This document shows, piece by piece, positions 60,575 to 64,000 of a stretch of 64,000 nt of DNA. Origin of the DNA: Burkholderiaceae bacterium. GTDB lineage: Bacteria; Pseudomonadota; Gammaproteobacteria; Burkholderiales; Burkholderiaceae_E. Where the stretch lies: NCBI GenBank assembly GCA_021166725.1, contig JAJPES010000065.1, positions 20,962-84,961 of the forward strand, in the 5' to 3' direction. The position numbers and the translations under genes were made by a program. A model generated the notes under the pieces. That model did no database searches. It worked only from the letters and a program-made list of their open reading frames with translations, and was not told the origin of the DNA. Every line of letters starts with the position of its first letter. Position 1 is the first letter of the stretch.

Positions 60575-61227
60575 TGCGCGAATCCGCCGCCTCAGCGCTG
60601 CACAACATGTCGGCGCCGCCGCGCAGCACCGTCGACGTGCGGCCGTTGCGTGTGACCGGCAAGGCGCACGGGCGCTCGGCGAGCGGCTTTGACGATGCCG
60701 GTAGGCAAGGCCGCGCCGGCGCCAAGGGCCGCACGCCCAGCGGCGAGTTCTTCGCCCGCGTCTGCCTCGTCGGCCTGCTGCACGACGGCCGCGCGCACGA
60801 ACTGTGCGGCCGCGACATCGCGCGTTCGGTCTGGCGAGAACCCGACGAGTTGATCGACGCCGTGGCAATGCTGCGAACGAACGGGGAACACGGCCCGCGC
60901 TTCAAGGCCGAACGACTCGCCGTGCGCGAGCTGTCGCCCACCGCGCTGCACGACGAGTTCCTCGAACGCGTCGCCGCGCTCGGCCCCATGAACCTGCCGC
61001 CACTGTTGCTCGCGCGCAGCATCCCGCAAGGCGGCGCCGTGCCTGTGCAGCGCCCGACCGAGCCGCTCGTCGCACTGCGGCTGCTCGCCGGCACGGCAGG
61101 CGGGCTCTTCCTGCGCGCCCGCGCACCGAGCGTCGGCCTCTTCCTCTTCGGCACGCCCGGCGCGTCGCTCGGCGCGAACGACACGACCTTCGACTACTAC
61201 CTGCCCGCCGGAGCCGCACGCCGATGA
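60574..61227 (+). CDS. Unknown middle protein of the MoxR/VWA operon
   Basis: I do not recognise this 217-residue protein. It begins MRESAASALHNMSAPPRSTV, has a basic, glycine-rich N-terminal third, then GEFFARVCLVGLLHDGRAHELCGRDIARSVWREPDELIDAVAMLRTNGEHGPRF, which could be a small winged-helix-like part. A hydrophobic C-terminal half ends TFDYYLPAGAARR. The start shares a base with the ATPase stop (TGATG) and the stop overlaps the next start (ATGA), so the three genes are co-translated. A role as adaptor between ATPase and VWA protein is inferred only from position. Confidence 0.7.
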   Translation: MRESAASALHNMSAPPRSTVDVRPLRVTGKAHGRSASGFDDAGRQGRAGAKGRTPSGEFFARVCLVGLLHDGRAHELCGRDIARSVWREPDELIDAVAMLRTNGEHGPRFKAERLAVRELSPTALHDEFLERVAALGPMNLPPLLLARSIPQGGAVPVQRPTEPLVALRLLAGTAGGLFLRARAPSVGLFLFGTPGASLGANDTTFDYYLPAGAARR

Positions 61228-62651
61228 CTAGCGTCCACGCCGTTCACGACACCGAGCGCCACGCCTCCGAGCTCCAGGCGCGCGCGCTGCGCGACCGCAT
61301 CCACGCCTGCGTGCCCGTCACCGGCCAGGCCTTCGCGAAGCTGCTCTCGCTGCTGTCGATCGAGGTGTCCGATGAGATCCCGACCGCCTCCGTGACGACC
61401 GGCGCGCGCTCGTCGATGCTCGTGAACCCCGAATTCGTCGCGCGCCACTGCCGCACCGACGAGCACCTGTCGATGCTCGTGTTGCACGAGCTGTACCACG
61501 TGCTGCTCGGCCACACGCGGCTCTACCCGCGCGCGACGCCCGCGCAGAACTGGGCGTTCGACTGCCTGATCAACGCGCAGCTGTGCCGACTGTTCCCGAG
61601 CGCGCGATACACGACCTTCTTCACGCAGTTCACGCAGCAGGCGAGCGGACCCGTCGTCCTGCTCGCCCCGCCGCCCGGGTGGGACCCGGATCCGCATCGG
61701 CCGCACGAGACTCGCGCGCAGCAGCTCGTCTGCTACGGCGAAGGCAGCGCCGCGCTGCTGCTCGAGGAGACGCACTGGCGCCTGTACAGCGACGAGTCGG
61801 TGACGACCGAGGAGCTGTACCGGTGGCTCGAACGAGCGGCAGTCGCAGGCGAACTCGAGAATGCGCCGCTGCTCGGCAACCACGACCCGACCGGCACCGA
61901 CGTCGACGCGACACTTCTGCACCCGGACGCGCTGCGCGAGATCCGCGACATCGTCGCGCGCTGGCCGATGATCGAGCTGCGCAGCGGCCGCGACCAGGGC
62001 GGCGAGATGCGGCGCGACCGCATCACGCTCGCCGAGCGCCGATCGCACGCGACACGCGTGCTGCGCCGCGCGATCGCGCAGGCGGCCAGTCGCTCGGGCA
62101 GCGGACTCGCGCAACGCACCGCCGCCACCACCGTGCCGACGCTGTCGCCCTTCGATCGCGGCCACGATCGCAGGGCCGCCGTGCAGCGCGTGCTCGGCTT
62201 CGAGCCGCTGCTGTGGTCCGACGCGTCGAGCGTTGTGCAGCGCAGCTCCGTCGAGCGCGTGCGCGTCTACCTCGACCTGTCGGGTTCGATGAGCGGCGTG
62301 CTGCCCGCGCTCTACGCCGCGCTCGTCGGCTGCCTCGACCTCGTCGAGCCCGTCGTCTTGGGCTTCTCGACCGGCATTGCACCGCTCACGCACGCGCAGC
62401 TACGCGCCGGCGTGCGCCTGAGCACCGGCGGCACCGACATCGACGCCGTCACCGACCACCTGCTCGATGCCGGCGTGCGCCACGCGCTCGTCGTCACCGA
62501 CGGATGGGTGGGCAAGGTGCCCGACGAGCATCGTCATCAGCTCGCGAGGCGCGGCGTGAAGCTCGTCGTCGCGATTACCGATCGCGGAGACGCGTCGTTC
62601 GCCGAGCGGATCGGCGCGCCGGTCCACCGGCTGCCGCCGCTCGACGCCTGA
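61224..62651 (+). CDS. HExxH metallopeptidase-like / VWA-like domain protein (DUF2201 type)
   Basis: Protein of 475 residues with two domains. The N-terminal part has a zinc-peptidase-like helix MLVLHELYHVLLGHTRL (HExxH near residue 88) and NWAFDCLINAQLCRLFPSAR, typical of the DUF2201 metallopeptidase-like domain. The C-terminal part is a VWA-like domain with a metal-site motif VRVYLDLSGSMSGVLPALYAAL near residue 350 and VVTDGWVGKVPDEHRHQL. Such proteins are usual partners of MoxR ATPases. Operon coupling supports a joint complex, now probably disabled by the moxR insertion. Confidence 0.87.
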   Translation: MTSVHAVHDTERHASELQARALRDRIHACVPVTGQAFAKLLSLLSIEVSDEIPTASVTTGARSSMLVNPEFVARHCRTDEHLSMLVLHELYHVLLGHTRLYPRATPAQNWAFDCLINAQLCRLFPSARYTTFFTQFTQQASGPVVLLAPPPGWDPDPHRPHETRAQQLVCYGEGSAALLLEETHWRLYSDESVTTEELYRWLERAAVAGELENAPLLGNHDPTGTDVDATLLHPDALREIRDIVARWPMIELRSGRDQGGEMRRDRITLAERRSHATRVLRRAIAQAASRSGSGLAQRTAATTVPTLSPFDRGHDRRAAVQRVLGFEPLLWSDASSVVQRSSVERVRVYLDLSGSMSGVLPALYAALVGCLDLVEPVVLGFSTGIAPLTHAQLRAGVRLSTGGTDIDAVTDHLLDAGVRHALVVTDGWVGKVPDEHRHQLARRGVKLVVAITDRGDASFAERIGAPVHRLPPLDA

Positions 62652-62708
62652 TGTTTCCCGTCCGTCCACCACCCCAAAATCCCCTGCCACCCGACCCCGG
62701 AAAATGCC

Positions 62709-63884
62709 ATGCCAATGCACCTAGGAAGCACGCACACCGAATCCGCCGAGTTCGTCCTCCCCGGCCACCCCGACAAGCTCTGCGACGCGCTCGCCGATGC
62801 GATCGTCGAGCACGTGATGCACGGCGATGCGCTCGGCCAGTGCGGCATCGAAGCCCCCTGCATCTTCGACCGCGTCTTCGTCACCGGCCGCGTCGCCGCG
62901 CACCGCGAGGTGCTCGACACGCTCGACATCGACGCGCTCGTGCGCCGCACCTACCGCGAAGCCGGCTACGGCGAAGACGCCGCCGGCCACGTCTGGGGCC
63001 CGCGCCCCGAGGACCTGCGCATCGAACGCGCGATGCGCATCGGCGAGTTCGAGCCCGGCGAGCGCGAGCACCGCCACCTCTCCGACGACCAGGCCATCTG
63101 CATCGGCTACGCGAACACGATGCGCGACACCGACCACCTGCCGCCCGCGCACTGGCTCGCGCGCCGCATCGCGCGCGAGCTCTTCCGGCTGCGCATCGAG
63201 AAGGGCGCCGGCGAGATCGGCCCCGACGGCAAGGTGCTCGCGCAGGTGCGCACCGACGGCCTGCAGTGGCAGCCGCTGCGCGTGTCGATCTCGCTGCACC
63301 ACGACGAGGGATCGGACTGGCTGCTGCTGCGCCGGATCGCCGAGGAGGCGGTGGCGACCGCGTGCGCGGGCAAGACAATGCCGGAGATCGTGCTAAACGG
63401 CGCGGGGATGTTCGTCTGCGGCGGGCCGAACGGGGACAACGGGACGACGGGAAAAAAGCTGGTGATGGATGCGTATGGGCCGACGGTGCCGATCGGGGGC
63501 GGGGCTTGGTCGGGAAAGGATTTCAACAAGGTGGATCGGGTGGGGGCGGTGTTGGCGCGGGAGATGGCGCTCGAGGCGGTGGGGCGGGCGAGGTATGAGG
63601 CGCGGGTTGAGGTTCAGTATGAGCCGGGGTGTCCGGAAGCCGCTTCGACCGCGCTTTGGATTGATAGCGCATCGCAAGGGGCGCTGCCGAACGCGCTCGC
63701 ATCAACAAACGCATTTCGATCGGGTCGCCTTTCCCGAGAAGTCGGCGCGTCGCTGCCGGAAATCGCTCGCTGGGGAACGTTCCAGTCCCGATTTTTTAGG
63801 GGCATGGCACAGGTGAACTCTAGTGAAACAGACTTACGTACGCGAGAACAGCCCGCTTTGCTGTCAACGTCGGTTGAAATCTGA
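62709..63884 (+). CDS. metK: Divergent methionine adenosyltransferase with a foreign C-terminus
   Basis: S-adenosylmethionine synthase-like, 391 residues. The conserved blocks FVLPGHPDKLCDALADAIVEHV, GAGMFVCGGPNGDNGTTGKKLVMDAYGPTVPIGGGAWSGKDFNKVDRVG are clear, though the N-terminal domain differs from the housekeeping enzyme, so this looks like an accessory MetK. Homology ends near residue 305 (VEVQYEPGCPEA). The final 85 residues (STALWIDSASQGALPNALAST) have no MetK character and lower GC. The C-terminal domain is thus replaced or lost, and activity is doubtful. It is the fourth gene after the MoxR unit, 57 bp downstream. Confidence 0.8.
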   Translation: MPMHLGSTHTESAEFVLPGHPDKLCDALADAIVEHVMHGDALGQCGIEAPCIFDRVFVTGRVAAHREVLDTLDIDALVRRTYREAGYGEDAAGHVWGPRPEDLRIERAMRIGEFEPGEREHRHLSDDQAICIGYANTMRDTDHLPPAHWLARRIARELFRLRIEKGAGEIGPDGKVLAQVRTDGLQWQPLRVSISLHHDEGSDWLLLRRIAEEAVATACAGKTMPEIVLNGAGMFVCGGPNGDNGTTGKKLVMDAYGPTVPIGGGAWSGKDFNKVDRVGAVLAREMALEAVGRARYEARVEVQYEPGCPEAASTALWIDSASQGALPNALASTNAFRSGRLSREVGASLPEIARWGTFQSRFFRGMAQVNSSETDLRTREQPALLSTSVEI

Positions 63885-64000
63885 CCCACTTTCGATAGGA
63901 AACGTCGGAGTAAATCTGACCCACCTGGTTCTCTCGTGAGGGCGCTGCTGGGTCGCGCAGCGACGCAGCAGCGCCCATCGTCATCTGGCTGCCTTCGACG
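63862..64000. mobile_element. Terminus of an IS21-like insertion sequence (runs off the window)
   Basis: TGTCAACG at 63862 is followed by two direct repeats AAATCTGACCCAC (63877-63889 and 63912-63924), 35 bp apart. A TG-starting end with multiple internal TGACCCA repeats is characteristic of the IS21 family. No transposase is visible in the remaining 76 bp. The sequence between the end of metK homology (about 63635) and this end is also atypical, but I could not identify it. Confidence 0.6.

Overview
The window is high-GC DNA that looks like a betaproteobacterial chromosome, most likely Burkholderiales. The call rests on three local gene orders: comM/ubiK beside a TorF-like porin, glnK and amtB; gshA-gshB followed by a mannose-type PTS IIA, HPr and enzyme I; and a LysR/AtuA/TAXI-TRAP cluster. 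No database search was possible, so family names come from reading motifs in the translations. No tRNA, rRNA or CRISPR array was seen.

Bases 1-24025 are mostly core functions: a SorC-type regulator and glpD (cut by the left edge), a DUF502 membrane protein, DUF1840, a lipoprotein, an MFS carrier, a racemase-type CoA enzyme, comM and ubiK. Next comes a nitrogen block (porin-glnK-amtB) with a good sigma-54 promoter match, then two divergent glucan genes (NdvC-like and NdvB-like), glutathione synthesis and an incomplete regulatory PTS. Facing ptsI is a four-gene minus-strand operon: a four-cysteine protein, a PqqD-like protein, an HprK-related kinase and a nucleotidyltransferase-fold protein. 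It resembles the orphan HPr-rel-A type systems and is one of the best candidates here for unexplained biology.

Bases 24167-38608 hold a second MFS carrier, a LysR regulator divergent from a tightly overlapped operon (AtuA, AtuA-related, TAXI-TRAP transporter, 3-hydroxyacyl-CoA dehydrogenase), an HlyD/ABC exporter, two aldo/keto reductases, a VapBC-like pair and a YbaK-type deacylase.

Bases 38765-56500 contain a decayed segmental duplication. Array A (ybaK, queC, lysR, heme-copper-like membrane protein, two lipoproteins, Hsp20 scar) and array B (LysR/membrane-protein scar, internally deleted queC, the same two lipoproteins, intact Hsp20 pair, ybaK scar) have lost different members. Between or inside them lie dbpA, a RIO-type kinase, a CadC-like TPR regulator, a cupin, an AraC regulator, an aldehyde dehydrogenase, a PQQ alcohol dehydrogenase with cytochrome domain, a vapBC pair and an Ivy-type lysozyme inhibitor.

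Bases 56400-64000 are accessory and eroded: gene scars, a frameshifted HicB-like antitoxin, an intact brnTA pair, and a MoxR ATPase / unknown / HExxH-VWA operon followed by a divergent metK. The moxR gene is split by a 161-bp near-perfect hairpin element, metK loses homology near its 3' end, and an IS21-like terminus runs off the right edge.
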